From positions 24,057,085 through 24,121,084 of the forward strand of contig NW_024609839.1 of NCBI RefSeq assembly GCF_016920785.2: a DNA stretch of 64,000 nucleotides, read 5' to 3'. Within the stretch, counting starts at the first letter, position 1. Every line of letters starts with the position of its first letter. This stretch comes from Ixodes scapularis (Eukaryota > Arthropoda > Arachnida > Ixodida > Ixodidae). The notes below the pieces were generated by a model that was given only the letters and a program-made list of their open reading frames with translations, did not search any database and was not told the origin of the DNA. Position numbers and translations under genes: made by a program. Of the stretch, positions 12,895-23,095 are shown in pieces.

Positions 12895-13135
12895 TCTGGT
12901 GTCTCAACTGTTGATTAGCAATTTAGCCAGTGTAGTACAACCGCTAGTCCGGGGTCTTTAACGTGCAACACGCATTAGTGATGCACGACCGCATGCCGGT
13001 ACGATGCTTATTCGGATCAAAACAAGCAGGGGGGGGGATCAAACCCAGGATACCTGGGTTTTGCAGCGCGAGCTTCTGCTCCACGTGGTCAGATTTGGCG
13101 CGCGCTAACCCACTCGGCCAACGATCCCCCCTTTT
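12895..13135 (-). repeat. tRNA-derived SINE, copy 2 (minus strand)
   Basis: On the minus strand the head reads GATCGTTGGCCGAGTGGGTT (A box) and later CCTGGGTTTGATCCCC (B box). The same body as the copies at 10.9 and 20.1 kb then follows (GTACCGGCATGCGGTCGTGC, GTTAAAGACCCCGGACTAGC). The 3' end fades near 12895. The tRNA part is Ser/Leu-like by its GTGGCCGAGTGGTC-type A box. Confidence 0.8.
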
Positions 13136-15200
13136 CAAGAATCATTGCAGCGTTTATTGCTTCTAAGTTTTTCTGCGTGCAAGTTAGTGCAGATAATGAA
13201 ATATTTGCCCTTCCCATCACTGAGTACTGGAATTCTAATGGGCACATACTGCTGTAGGTACATTGGCTTGAGACAAGTGAGGATTTAAATATGTGCATGC
13301 ATTTAATTCCAAAAACATTTATTATCATCATAGATGGCTCAGCTCTTATTGTGTTGTCTATGAAATTTTTATTCAAATTAATCTACTGACTGCAGTCCCC
13401 TACCTCCCCCAAATAATTTATAAACCGAAAAACTTAATTTTTGCAGGCAACAAACAAAATCTTTGAATATCTGAAATTAAAGGGCAGGTCAGGTCAATGT
13501 TTTTTAATTCGGGATTACGACTGTTTTTAGCTAAGGCAGTGTCCCTGAATTACAAGGTACTTTTTGTTGTTTGGTAAATATCAGCTCAAAGTTTGGTTTC
13601 GGGAGTCTACAAAAAAACAAAACTATCTGCCAGAGAGATGGTAACACTGATCATCTGACATACAGCCACACCTCAGCATCACTGTGGTCCTGCGGCACGC
13701 AGTACAACGTGCAGAATCAACTGCAGCTCCACTGTGACGCGACATTACAAGGGTGCTGCACCATTGTTCCTTGACTAAAAGCTAACCTGCTTGCCGCCCA
13801 GTAAAGAGCAGCTGGTCTCATCTTTAAAATTGGTTTTAGTGGAGTATGCAACTTCACTTTGGCGCAATATTTTGGCTGTGATCATATTTCGCGCCACTAA
13901 AATTAAGCGATACCAAGTCATTTATTTTGATTCGTTTTCGACCAGAGTTACCTTTTAAGGTAAAGAGTACTCTGAAGAACACTCAGATTTCGCTCAAAAT
14001 TGAACTTAAAAAATGCAGCACCTTAGCTGTAGTTTCTGTAAAATGCCTATATCTTCAAGAAAAACTACAAGATGTTCAAATGATACAAGAGGCTGATTCC
14101 CTCGGGAGAAGACGAAGTAGAATAGAATGTAGTACTTTAAAAACTGAGGAAAATAGGACCACTGTAGCTGTACAAGACCATGGCAAAGAAAAGAACATGC
14201 AAAACAGATAAGGTCTTTTCACAGCAATCACATTCTGGTGGCTTCTCACAGGTTGGAAGGTATTGATGTGTAAGACAGAAAAACTTGGTGAAGCCGGTTG
14301 CAACTGGAAAAGGTTTTCCAGGCATCAATGTCTAGACTTATTAGTGAACAGATGAATTTTCAGTTGCCAGTCACCAACATTACTGAAATGTTCTGCTGTT
14401 TTCCATTTTTGCTATGCCTGATGTCTCAAACCCACATAATCATAGCTGCACATTGCCTACTGCTACAGTTGCTGGGGTGAAGAAGCTCCCACAGTAGTTT
14501 ATGTGTGCACAGCTGGGGCAACTACATCCATTGATGGGTCAGAGAAAAATTCCTAGAGGGGGTACTGATGAAGTTTCCAGACCCAAACTATCAAAAGACT
14601 TATGTAATTAACATTGTCTCCGAAACACCATCTACCTTTGTATTTAAATTATGATTGTAGTGAACATGTGCCAGTATTTCTTACAATCACACACTCAGCC
14701 CTCCGAAACCACCATATCAAAGAATTAGGTACCACTTTTTAGTTAGCTTATTTTTTAATGACATTATCTACTAAACCTAAGAACTAGTGAAAAGTCTGGC
14801 CACTATAACCATAAACAGAAAACGAAAATTTCATATTGCATTGTGCATACAGACGTAGGAGTTACCAGAAAATACAGGAACAGCACCCACTCAATTTTCA
14901 CTGAAAACTGAATCAATCTAGACATGGGCACTAGTTTGGTCAAATTGGGTGCGTAACATATAATTTGCAGAATTCCTAAGTTTGGAACATGCTAAGAGTG
15001 GATGCTTAAAGTGGGCGCTTCCACGGTATCTTATGGTACAATGTATCTCAGTCAGTGTAGACAGCAACAGAAATTCCCCTTGCAGAATTTTGCAACCTTT
15101 TCTGGCAACAGACACCACTAATCAGTTAGGCGTGTCAATTGAGCCTATGGCTATGAAGCAATCACGGTTGCTCAGAGAATTGGACTGATGAATGAGGGCT
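13136..15200. other. Intron sequence, nothing recognised
   Basis: This is AT-rich sequence between SINE copy 2 and a small tandem duplication. No coding, RNA or repeat signature that I can support. Confidence 0.4.
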
Positions 15201-15314
15201 ATTCTTTCCACTCTAATACAAAGTCAGTGACTTTGGAGTGTTGAATTATGAATCAATATTCTTTCCACTATAGTACAAAGTCAGTGATTTTGGAATGTTG
15301 AATTATGAATCAAT
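15201..15314. repeat. 57-bp tandem duplication
   Basis: Two adjacent copies of a 57-bp unit (15201-15257 and 15258-15314) begin ATTCTTTCCACT and end TGAATTATGAATCAAT. They differ at only a few positions, so the duplication is fairly recent. Confidence 0.85.
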
Positions 15315-15455
15315 GAGTAAGTTTTTGGGAGAGCCATGAATGACGAAGCTTAGAATCAAAAAAAGAAAAAAGAGCAGTATCTCTAAGCCAGGAATTACAG
15401 ACAGCATCACCAGCCATCTGTCAGCAGCCGACAATGACTGCAGAACAGGCAGGGG

Positions 15456-15641
15456 TTTGGCAACATGCCACACATCGAACTGATGTCTGATGTCGGGGTG
15501 GTTCCTCCTCAGGGCAGCCTTGCCCTCGGAGTGCCGGTCGGTTACCGGTGTGTCGACCGACATGTCTTGGGCATGCAGGTAGTTTAGAGACCGCTCCATC
15601 CCCTCCGTCTCCATCCTGTTGCTTGAGGAAACCTCTGTCGA
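15456..15641 (-). pseudogene. THAP-transposase relic exon carrying TDRH and HQFDVWH
   Basis: The acceptor ATTTTGCAG opens a frame reading STEVSSSNRMETEGMERSL and continuing to TDRHSEGKAAL and HQFDVWHVAK. TDRH is likely a catalytic or structural acidic site and HQFDVWH is the family hallmark as I recall it. The upstream junction is in phase 0. The next exon needs a single extra base, but the sequence after HVAK is CCCCTGCC with no GT donor, so this splice site is lost. Confidence 0.75.
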
Positions 15642-15943
15642 CTGCAAAATATTTTCAACATGCAAGAGATCAACTTTGATCTCACTGCCACAAAATGGGC
15701 GAATGTAAGAGACAATCGACATTTATTGGTCGTGCACCTTATTTGCACTGATATGTCACTGTGTCCTGAAGAGCCCTCAAGTTTTCCAAATCAATTCTCA
15801 GTTCTTTGCCGGTTAAATCATCGTTCTCGGCTGTAGTTTTTCTGCGACTTCAACCCTAAAACATTCCCGTTAGTTTTCTAAGTTGGTCATAAGATGCCAA
15901 GTCCACAAAACAATGTAGCAGTATTTATAGCGTAATGCCTTAC

Positions 15944-16099
15944 TTTCGCAAGTTCAGTGTGCAGGACACGGTTGGTGGATGTCTCCAGCAACGTGTATGT
16001 GCCGAAGTCCGCAGAGTGCCCTGGCGTATCGGCCCTCCCGTCTCCAGCAAGACACAACCGCTTGCCTCGAAGACCATCGAGGAGCGTTGCTTGCTCGAA
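15944..16099 (-). pseudogene. THAP-transposase relic exon carrying GDGRADTPGHSA
   Basis: This exon is exactly 156 nt (52 codons), from after CTGGCAG to the donor GTAAGG. It reads FEQATLLDGLRGKRLCLAGD, then GRADTPGHSADFGTYTLL. The GDGRxDxPGHSAxxGxYTLL pattern is the most conserved block of this family as I remember it and likely holds the first catalytic Asp. It is fully open with no lesion. Confidence 0.78.
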
Positions 16100-16174
16100 C
16101 TGCCAGACTTACGATAAATGAGAATGTACAGGTCAAACCCCATCTGCTATTGCAAAAATTCAAAATTACCAGAC

Positions 16175-16536
16175 CTCAGTGACTGCAGGCAGCAGGTAGC
16201 AGCGCTGGAATGCGAAGTACTGCGTCTTCTGCAACTACTGCATGCCCATAAAAGAAAACAGTCTCAACACCTTGGTCGGGCTGCTTCCTGAAAACAAGAT
16301 TCCAGAACACACTGAAAAATTCCCCATTGGCTTCCTGTTCAGAACAGGCTGGCTGCGCCAGGTCCGGGAGTGTGAGAGGGGAGATGTCACTTCGGCCCGA
16401 ACCATTGTGCCTACAAAGCCCAGCTTCACTTTGCATTCTGGTCCTGTCCAGCAGCTCCCTCAGGCACGAATCGAAGACCAGGAATTTTGCCTCGTAGATC
16501 TGCTCCGGCTTCGGTGGCTGACGCGATGCACTGGTC
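16175..16536 (-). pseudogene. THAP-transposase relic exon with frameshift and stop
   Basis: The exon starts after TTCTAG in phase with the 18394 donor. It reads TSASRQPPKPEQIYEAKFLV, shifts frame near 16440, then reads SHSRTWRSQPVLNRKPMGN and LFSGSSPTKVLRLFSFMGMQ. A TAG follows near 16246, after which QYFAFQRCYLLPAVTE continues. These blocks match the family. The end at 16175 uses a weak GTCTGG donor, chosen because it keeps phase. Confidence 0.7.
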
Positions 16537-17059
16537 CTAGAATAAGATGCAAACAAAACCTGATAAAGATATATACTATATCTAAGGGGCTTCTTAGTTG
16601 CATGTTGAGATTACGTGCATGCTTTGACTATTTTGAGTCAGAACTTGATTAAATAAAGCAGATATGATGTATTAATGTGAGTTTTCCACACATTGAAGAG
16701 CTTTTAACTAAAAAGACATCTTCCTTTGCTGTTTTTCTACCTCATTAGTTCCATTTGTAACCTGTAAATTGACAATTATTTTTACTCGGAGAGAATATAG
16801 AAGATTAAGGTGACAATTCAATTCAATTCTGCATCTAATCACCACGGTAAGCAAACTTATTTACAATTTAATAAATTTATTAACAACATTTAAATTCTTA
16901 AATACCACATTCAGAATGCTGTGAAGCTTACATCCTACTTGGTGTCATGCCAGATGCTTCCAGTTAATAATGTGAAAGCATTAACTGACCCATGGAACGA
17001 ACCGGTATTATCAGCTTTGGAAGTCGCACGCCAAACGGCACCTAAATTGCCTTGTTCCA

Positions 17060-17640
17060 ATGGAGCGAAGCGAAGCAGCGATTTGATGAATAGGCTCCCA
17101 TTGGCTGGCGCACGTCATAGTTTCACGGAACGAGGCTCCCATTGGCTGCACGCGTCAGTCTCAAGGAACGCCACCTCATGGTGCTGCGGGTCCCGCGTTG
17201 GCAGCGCCCCGGTAAAGGGAACACGGTGGTGCGCGCTCGGCCGCATCTGCTCCTCTCGATGCCAACGACCATGGTGGCGCCTCAAGCATCTACATCGTCA
17301 GCGGCTGCAACCCCGGCAGTAGTGAAACCTGCCCGTCCACGCAAGTACATCGCAGACAAACTAAGAGAGCGGAATAACGCAGCACAACAAGCGAGGAGGC
17401 AGGCAGCGAAATCCACCATCGTTGCCAAGTCTCCGAATGCATGGCGGGCAGGACGAGCAGTGGTGCTATGTGCTGGGAGACAGAAAAAAGCCTTTTGAAA
17501 GTGTGAGGCGCAAGCAGATCGCAATTCAAAGCGTCTCAGGTGGCAAGAGGATGAGGCCCTTCAACAACCTGAGGCGGAAGCAATACGTCGCAGCCGGCAT
17601 GCTTTCACATTAACACCTTGCGCTGAATGGTGTGCTGTGT
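17060..17640 (+). other. CpG-rich block with two inverted CCAAT boxes and a short basic ORF
   Basis: Two copies of GCTCCCATTGGCTG (inverted CCAAT) lie at about 17095 and 17145, next to GC-rich sequence. An ORF with a true ATG at about 17260 (MPTTMVAPQAS) runs to 17498. It contains a basic stretch RKYIADKLRERNNAAQQARR that superficially resembles a bZIP basic region but is followed by no leucine zipper. A similar arginine- and alanine-rich character continues in shifted frames to about 17640, suggesting a decayed repetitive reading frame. It lies antisense inside an intron of the THAP-transposase relic. The promoter reading is inference. Confidence 0.3.
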
Positions 17641-17720
17641 GGGCCGACTCCTATTTTATGATTGTGAGCAACAACATGGAAACATTGCCACAAAGGTCTC
17701 CAAATGATAACCAACATTAG

Positions 17721-18245
17721 AGGGACACTGACACTCCCCAAAAACATTTTTTTTAAATATTTTTTGCCAGGCGATTTACGGTGGTGTCACAAGTCTACCC
17801 AATCAATATTTTGCTACAGCGCCACATATATTTTTAATAAAGTCAGAAAACGCAACTGCTCAAGACCGCAACTGGACTATAGGGAGGAGAGAGTTGCCGT
17901 AAGTCATGTGGGTGTGCAACTATTTCTTTTTTTTTTTCAATCAACATATTTAAAAAATTTTAGAAGTCACAAAAAATGGGTATGATACTTCTTTTTCTAG
18001 TTTTAATATTGAGTCCATGCCTTCGATGACCCACGGCTTTAATTATCTTTGGTGGTTGTGTCTAAACAACGGCGCATGATTGTGAATAAGAGAGTGAGCG
18101 CGACTCAAACCGGCCGGTCCTCGATCAATGGTTTTCGGGCAGAAAATGAATTTCTAGCCGCAAATTGTATTCTGGGTAGGTGAGCTCTCATATGTCATGT
18201 ACAAATAAAAACCTTGGCAAGGATAAATACCCGGTCAGTGTCCTT
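17721..18245. mobile_element. MITE with 12-bp TIRs and TTAA-type target
   Basis: The left end AGGGACACTGAC matches the right end read in reverse (AAGGACACTGAC) at 11 of 12 bases. The flanks are TTAG (17717-17720) and TTAA (18246-18249), consistent with a TTAA duplication with one later change. Length is 525 bp and there is no coding capacity. The TTAA target fits piggyBac-type mobilisation. Confidence 0.75.
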
Positions 18246-18393
18246 TTAAGCTATGATACATATTTTTATCTAACGTTCTGCTCAATAATCAATTCTGCAA
18301 TTCATTTTTAATGTACCACCTCTAGCCTGTGCACCACATCACTGCCTTGATTCCAGTTAGGACAAAAAAAACAAACAAAAAAAACTGGCTCAC

Positions 18394-18456
18394 TCATCAT
18401 CAGACTTGTCCATGTCCCACTCCTCCGGGCAGAATGGTAAATCTTTGCTGGATTGC
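18394..18456 (-). pseudogene. THAP-transposase relic, small acidic exon
   Basis: This 63-nt exon lies between TACATGCAG and the donor GTGAGC. It reads QSSKDLPFCPEEWDMDKSDD and joins in phase on both sides. Small acidic linker exons of this sort sit between THAP and catalytic parts. Confidence 0.6.
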
Positions 18457-18866
18457 CTGCATGTACAAAAAACATTTTTTGTGTATCTAAGCATGATAAG
18501 GTTGTAGTAACATACTCGTTAAATGGTTATGCATATCACAAATAAACTGCCTCCCAAATGAAAAATTCAAGAAAAATTCTGCATGTACAAGTTGCAATTT
18601 TACTTGCACAACTTCAGAATCTAGTGAGCACAGAATACTCATTGGTCTCGGAATTTTCGGCGACAGCCTCTAGCAGAAACATTGCAAACTAAGCATAGGC
18701 CAACCATTTGAAGGTTGTGTTCATGCTGTTTGTGGTTGTTGACATCTTTTGTCGCCTTCAAGCAATATGGTGCCATGCTTTTAGATTTTAGTTAGTGAGA
18801 GTGACTACCATTGATGAGGAACACAAATAGAAAATACTGAGGCACTTTATAGACTAGTATACTCAC

Positions 18867-18914
18867 ATGTCATTCCCTTCATCGAATGCGCAGTCTGCCT
18901 CATCCATGTGATTC
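18867..18914 (-). pseudogene. THAP-transposase relic, 48-nt exon
   Basis: The exon lies between TTTGCAG and the donor GTGAGT. It reads NHMDEADCAFDEGND and joins in phase with exons at 19868-19997 and 18394-18456. Confidence 0.6.
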
Positions 18915-19643
18915 CTGCAAATGTATTAAGGAAATAAAGCTTTCTGCATATTTGATGAAATATATAAATGTCTATCTAAAGCTGCAGGGAGCCTCCCAAA
19001 TTGGAGCACTATAATGCCGATACCACCAGTGGGGCATGGAGGCAGCACTATAGGAATGAAACAACAGGCAGGTGTTCAACATGGTGTGAACGCTTGCATC
19101 ACTGAAATTGCTGCCTCTGTGTACGAAATGTCACACTAATTCTTTTCTCTTAGTGCATGGATAGCACACTTCAATAAACAATGAAGACATGCAATTCAGA
19201 CTTATGTATTGTCGGGTGTTCCTAGCACTATATTTGGTGGTGTTTTTACTACATACAGGTGACTATGTGTCCCGCACATCGCTACACCATTTCTGAAGGT
19301 CGTGCGACGCTCGCATGACATTGTATTGTATCTGATGGTGTGTAGCGACCGCTGTTGTCAATCGTAAGGTGAAACAAAATACGGGCATTTCTCTCCAATT
19401 TAAAAAGTTTTCCGAATACCCCGCATGCACCTTTTGCATCCAAAGCAGTGTCCGATGATTAAACCTGATGGGAACGGCGCTCGGGAATGAAAGCATAAAA
19501 ATGCTAAAGCCGTGTCTCTAAGAGACACTGCTTTGAAAATTAAGCATATCACACATATCGAACACCTTAATAATATCCCCATCTCACCATGCCAGACATT
19601 CTTAGAAAGCTGATGTGCTTAAAATGTTTGAGATCCTGGTATA

Positions 19644-19793
19644 CAGTGCAATCCACTTATAACGATACCACATATAACAATATACCACTCATAACAATCA
19701 GTTTATAGAGTTTCTAGTCCAGGTACAGCGATTATCGGTTATAACGATTGCATTTTCAGGTTTTCTCATTATTGTTATGGTTAGATTGCACTG
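19644..19793. mobile_element. 150-bp pogo/mariner-type MITE with TA duplication
   Basis: The left end CAGTGCAATCCACTTATAAC and the right end in reverse, CAGTGCAATCTAACCATAAC, match over about 20 bases. TA flanks both sides (19642-19643 and 19794-19795). The CAGT start, the TTATAACGAT motif and TA target fit pogo/Tigger-derived MITEs. Confidence 0.85.
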
Positions 19794-19867
19794 TAGTACC
19801 ATGCGTGTCCAAGTTAGGAGGCTTTGCAAAATTTAGTACCATCAATACTGCAATCTACAATACATAC

Positions 19868-19997
19868 TCATCCAAGTGCTTGCCAGGCTCGTCAGTAAAG
19901 TGACATGCAGGCGGTGCCTGTGAGGGTGGCCCTTGAGCGGCTCCAGTGCTGTTGGTCTGGGTGCCGACATTGCAGATTGATGGCTCTGTTTGAGTAC
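19868..19997 (-). pseudogene. THAP-transposase relic exon with GTQT motifs
   Basis: This 130-nt exon lies between TTTTTAG and the donor GTATGT. It reads TQTEPSICNVGTQTNSTGAA and onward to DEPGKHLDE. Its 3' phase matches the next exon exactly. Low-complexity GTQT repeats are typical of the linker after the THAP domain in such proteins, as far as I recall. Confidence 0.62.
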
Positions 19998-20124
19998 CTA
20001 AAAAGTGTGTTTTAACATGTTTCAGGTAAATGTGTGGTTTGCATCACAAACAAGAGCTGCTTCTAAGAATGAACAGGCAGGTTTAGGTTTTATCACAGTA
20101 CAAAAAAGCATGTAACAGTATAAA

Positions 20125-21061
20125 GGGGGATCGGTGGCCGAGTGGTCTAGCGCACACCAGCTCGGAGTACGTGGAGCGAAAGCTCGCTCTGCAGAACTAA
20201 GGGATCCTGGGTTCGAGCCCCACCCCTGCCCGTTTCGATCTGGATGAGCATCGTACCGGCGTACGGTCGTGTATCACTACTGCGTGATGCACGTTAAAGG
20301 GGTACTACAACGAAATTTCGGCGCTTATTTTATGGTCTATATTTGTTCAGTGAAGCAGTATCACGTCGGACACACCAATATCTTGTTAAAAAAAACGCAA
20401 ACAGGAATTTTAAAACGAATTAAACAATTAGCAAAGAGCACCTGGTGGATGTCGCTAACGCCTCGTTTGTAATTCCCATGTAGGAACCTTGAGAGGTAGT
20501 GACAGCTATTGTCTTGCCTCTGGCCACGACGAGAGAAGAGGGGAAGGAGGAACTCCCCCCTTCCCGAGAATCCCTTTTTTTGTGTCCAAGAAGTTGCTAT
20601 TGTCCCTCTACAAGATTGTAGAAGATTAACCTTTCACTCAAAATTCTTACAAAGGCAGCTGCTTTGGTGGCTGGAACGACTAGGCCATCCTCTCGACGTC
20701 AGCCTCATGGTAGCTTTGCTCGTCCCGAGACGACCTACGTCATGATTGCGTCGGATGTCACGTGCTTTAAGCTGGGCTTTCTTTGAGCGCTTGCCAGAAT
20801 TGGCCGTTTATAACAAAAAATAGAGCCACTAGGCTCAAAATACAAACGTGCGATTGTCATTTATGGATATTGTGGATCATATTCAACCTATTTTTGAACA
20901 CGACGGATATATTTCAAATTTCGTTGAAGTATCCCTTTAAAGATCCCAGGCTAGCGGTTGTACCGCACTGGCTAAATTGCTCATCTACAGCTGGGAGACT
21001 TGTCGCCCGTTGAGGCAGACCAAGTTCTAGGCTGTATACACACAACCCAATTATTATTAAG
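20125..21061 (+). repeat. tRNA-derived SINE, copy 3, with 8-bp target duplication, split by a MITE
   Basis: The head GGTGGCCGAGTGGTCTAGCG is a good A box and CTGGGTTCGAGCCCC a good B box of a Ser/Leu-like tRNA. The body then follows to an ATTATTATTAAG tail. AGTATAAA lies on both sides (20117-20124 and 21062-21069). A 639-bp TTAA MITE interrupts it at 20298. This is the best preserved of the three copies and likely carried a working Pol III promoter when inserted. Confidence 0.9.
20298..20936. mobile_element. 639-bp MITE inserted at TTAA inside the SINE
   Basis: The left end AGGGGTACTACAACGAAATT and the right end in reverse, AGGGATACTTCAACGAAATT, match at about 17 of 20. TTAA lies on both sides (20294-20297 and 20937-20940). 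Comparing with the uninterrupted SINE copy at 10.9 kb shows a single TTAA at that site, which proves the insertion and the duplication. There is no recognised coding region. Probably mobilised by a piggyBac-type transposase. Confidence 0.9.
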
Positions 21062-21069
21062 AGTATAAA

Positions 21070-22039
21070 CTATGATAGTTGCAAGATGGTATAAAATATG
21101 CTCACAACGTCCACTCTTGTTTGTCAATCAGACATTCACAACCGTGGCGACTGGAACAGTGGCACAGCAATCAATTAAATGATAGCTTGGCAAGCAGCAT
21201 ACAAAGCACAGATACGGTAGTTTGTAGTGGTATTCCAAATGCCAGCTGCTGCGTGAATTTAGGTATGCTAGCCAATAAACGCTCCAAGCGTGTGAATCCA
21301 CCTAAAGATGCAAAGCTGCAGGACGAAAGTATCTGTTTGGCCCTGTCCTTTCTGGGCACTGTGTGTTAAAGTGTAATTCACTGTTAAACAGTTTATTTTT
21401 CTTATAATTTACGGCGGCCTATCATTATAAAGCGCACACATTCCTAGATTGGTAGACTCCATTTGATTAATAAAGACTACAAGACAGTTCTTTCGTGATA
21501 AGTTAATGTTAAAGAATTTATTATGCCCATAAAAACCTCTTGGCCTGGCAGACTCGATGTCCTATTTCGTGGATGAAAGGGTCATCGACACACGTTTTAA
21601 TACTTGACGTTCAAAGACGGTTCATCGACACAGCTGCGCTTCGTCAACAAAACATGATCACATTGTTGTCTCGTTTATCGCTGCGCAATAAACATGGTTG
21701 TTTATCCCGCAGAAAACAAAACAAAATTACAAGTGAGAGTTAGTTCACAGCTTCTCGCAATAGCGTAGTGCATCGGCAAGCACAATACCGAGCATTTCGA
21801 CAGGAACCAAACTTGATTTGACACAAAGTAAAATTCCAGAAACAGCACGGTCATTCTGAAACCGGAAAGCTTTTTGGCAACGAGGTGCCTGGGTGGGAAA
21901 AACCCTGACGTCATTAAAAATGTGGGCATACAACAAATGCAAATGCAAAAAAAAAAAAAATACAGGAAGGCATTGCAAGCTAAGGGTTAACTTGTTCAGA
22001 TACCAATGCTTCTACCCTTGAGCGCTGTCTGCGTGTCAC
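21070..22039. other. Intron sequence, nothing recognised
   Basis: No gene or repeat family that I recognise. An A-run lies at about 21949-21961. Confidence 0.4.
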
Positions 22040-22179
22040 CAGGCAAATGTTCGCTTAGCAGCCGACATCAGCACTTCCGGAGTCTGGCTGTCCACTTGAG
22101 CCTTCGCTGCCATCTCCATTGCTGGTACAGGAGAACTCCGTTCAGATGGTTCAGGTGCAGCAGCAGCACTCACAGGGTC
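22040..22179 (-). pseudogene. Tentative exon of the THAP-transposase relic
   Basis: An acceptor-like GCTGGTGCAG precedes an open stretch reading DPVSAAAAPEPSERSSPVPA followed by MEMAAKAQVDSQTPEVLM, ending near GTGACA. It is Ala/Pro/Ser-rich, plausible for a linker after a THAP domain, but its phase does not fit the exon at 19868-19997. A different donor or an indel must be assumed. Confidence 0.3.
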
Positions 22180-22760
22180 CTGCACCAGCTATGTTCAATA
22201 ATGCACAAACTCGTTTGAGACAGAAGAATATATTTATTACAAGACAGAATGTTGTGCAGATTATGGTGTGCTCATTTTAGGCTCATCACAATTGGTTTTA
22301 ACTTTGCTGACGATAAAATACTGAAATATATTACAATAGTGAAATTTAAGAAAATAACTTGGTCTCATTATACACAGCAATAAATGTGGCGACGGCATCT
22401 GTAACGTTGAAGTAAATTTGATACTAGTCTATAGATAACTCACATTTTTTGGTTTTTGTTTTAGTTAGTTTTTGACAATTGTGTGTAACAGGTACTATGC
22501 AGTGCGACAGCTCGACCCAAATATATTTCACCCAAAACAAATCGCAACTCGAGCAATGAGAAGTACCAAGGGCAGCCGCATTGAATTATAGCTGCCGACA
22601 GCGGTGATGCGAGCAGAACAGATTATCGCGCCAGCTTTTGTCGCAAATTTTCCTCGGCAATCGATCCGTACAACTTCCGAATTAAAACAACGACGCCGTA
22701 AAAAAACAAAAAAAGAATGTTTTTTACGAGCGCTCAAGCTAACGAAAAACTAGCATCAAC
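22180..22760. other. Presumed first intron of the THAP-transposase relic
   Basis: No coding signal recognised. It lies between the THAP exon and the tentative linker exon. Confidence 0.35.
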
Positions 22761-23095
22761 CTCTGTTCTTTTCGGGAGGGCTCCTCTTTCGATGGGGGTC
22801 GTGAGGGCTCTCTGTACTTGAAGAGCGTCGGCACAGCTCCAGGCTTCAGTTTTCGGTACGCGTGACCGATGCCGAAATCAAGCCTCAGAAGGCTATTCAC
22901 CTCGTAGCAGTCAACAGGAAAATGTTCCGAGCACACTCGAGTGGCGCTCGACAGTTTCCACATATCACGCCGAACTGCTCGCTGCCATTGCTCGCGCAGG
23001 GCGCCTTCAGTAGGGAACCGATGAAACAAGACGCCACGATTGTTCCTGGTGCTGTTCGTACTGCCGACAGCACAGCACCAGTTTCTGCTCCCCAT
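22761..23095 (-). pseudogene. THAP zinc-finger exon with a lost zinc ligand
   Basis: From a true ATG (23095) the frame reads MGSRNWCCAVGSTNSTRNN, then LFHRFPTE, LREQWQRAVRRD, CSEHF and AVPTLF. These are the THAP hallmarks: a C2CH zinc module, the invariant Trp and Pro, and the closing AVPTxF box. THAP domains bind DNA and are found at the N-terminus of P-element-like and related transposases. In the usual C-x(2-4)-C start the second Cys falls where this copy has Ser (CAVGS), so zinc binding is probably lost. The exon end is unclear; GAG/GTTGATG at 22761 is one possible donor. Confidence 0.82.

Larger units (their letters stand above)
6759..23095 (-). pseudogene. THAP-domain/DDE-like transposase-derived gene, about 12 exons, degraded
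   Basis: This is a minus-strand gene whose exons I assembled from protein motifs and splice sites: about 23095-22761 (THAP), 22179-22040 (tentative), 19997-19868, 18914-18867, 18456-18394, 16536-16175, 16099-15944, 15641-15456, 10572-10330, 7536-7366, 7268-7123 and 6916-6759. Codon phase agrees at most of the junctions from 19997 onward. The core has GDGRADTPGHSA (exon 15944-16099), TDRH and HQFDVWH (exon 15456-15641). I recognise these from an unnamed animal protein family with THAP N-termini, probably a transposase with an RNase-H-like fold. Lesions: a THAP zinc ligand Cys is Ser, there are frameshifts near 16440 and 7430, a TAG near 16246, and no donor after 15456. Introns contain SINEs, MITEs and a LINE fragment. 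It is either a very old intron-bearing transposon or a domesticated gene that later died; the lesions favour a relic. Confidence 0.75.

Noticed and set aside
17260..17498. bZIP transcription factor
   Set aside because: A basic-looking stretch only; no leucine heptads follow and the frame decays.
20125..20240. Functional tRNA-Ser/Leu gene
   Set aside because: Good A and B boxes but no complete cloverleaf; it is followed by a SINE body also found in two other places.
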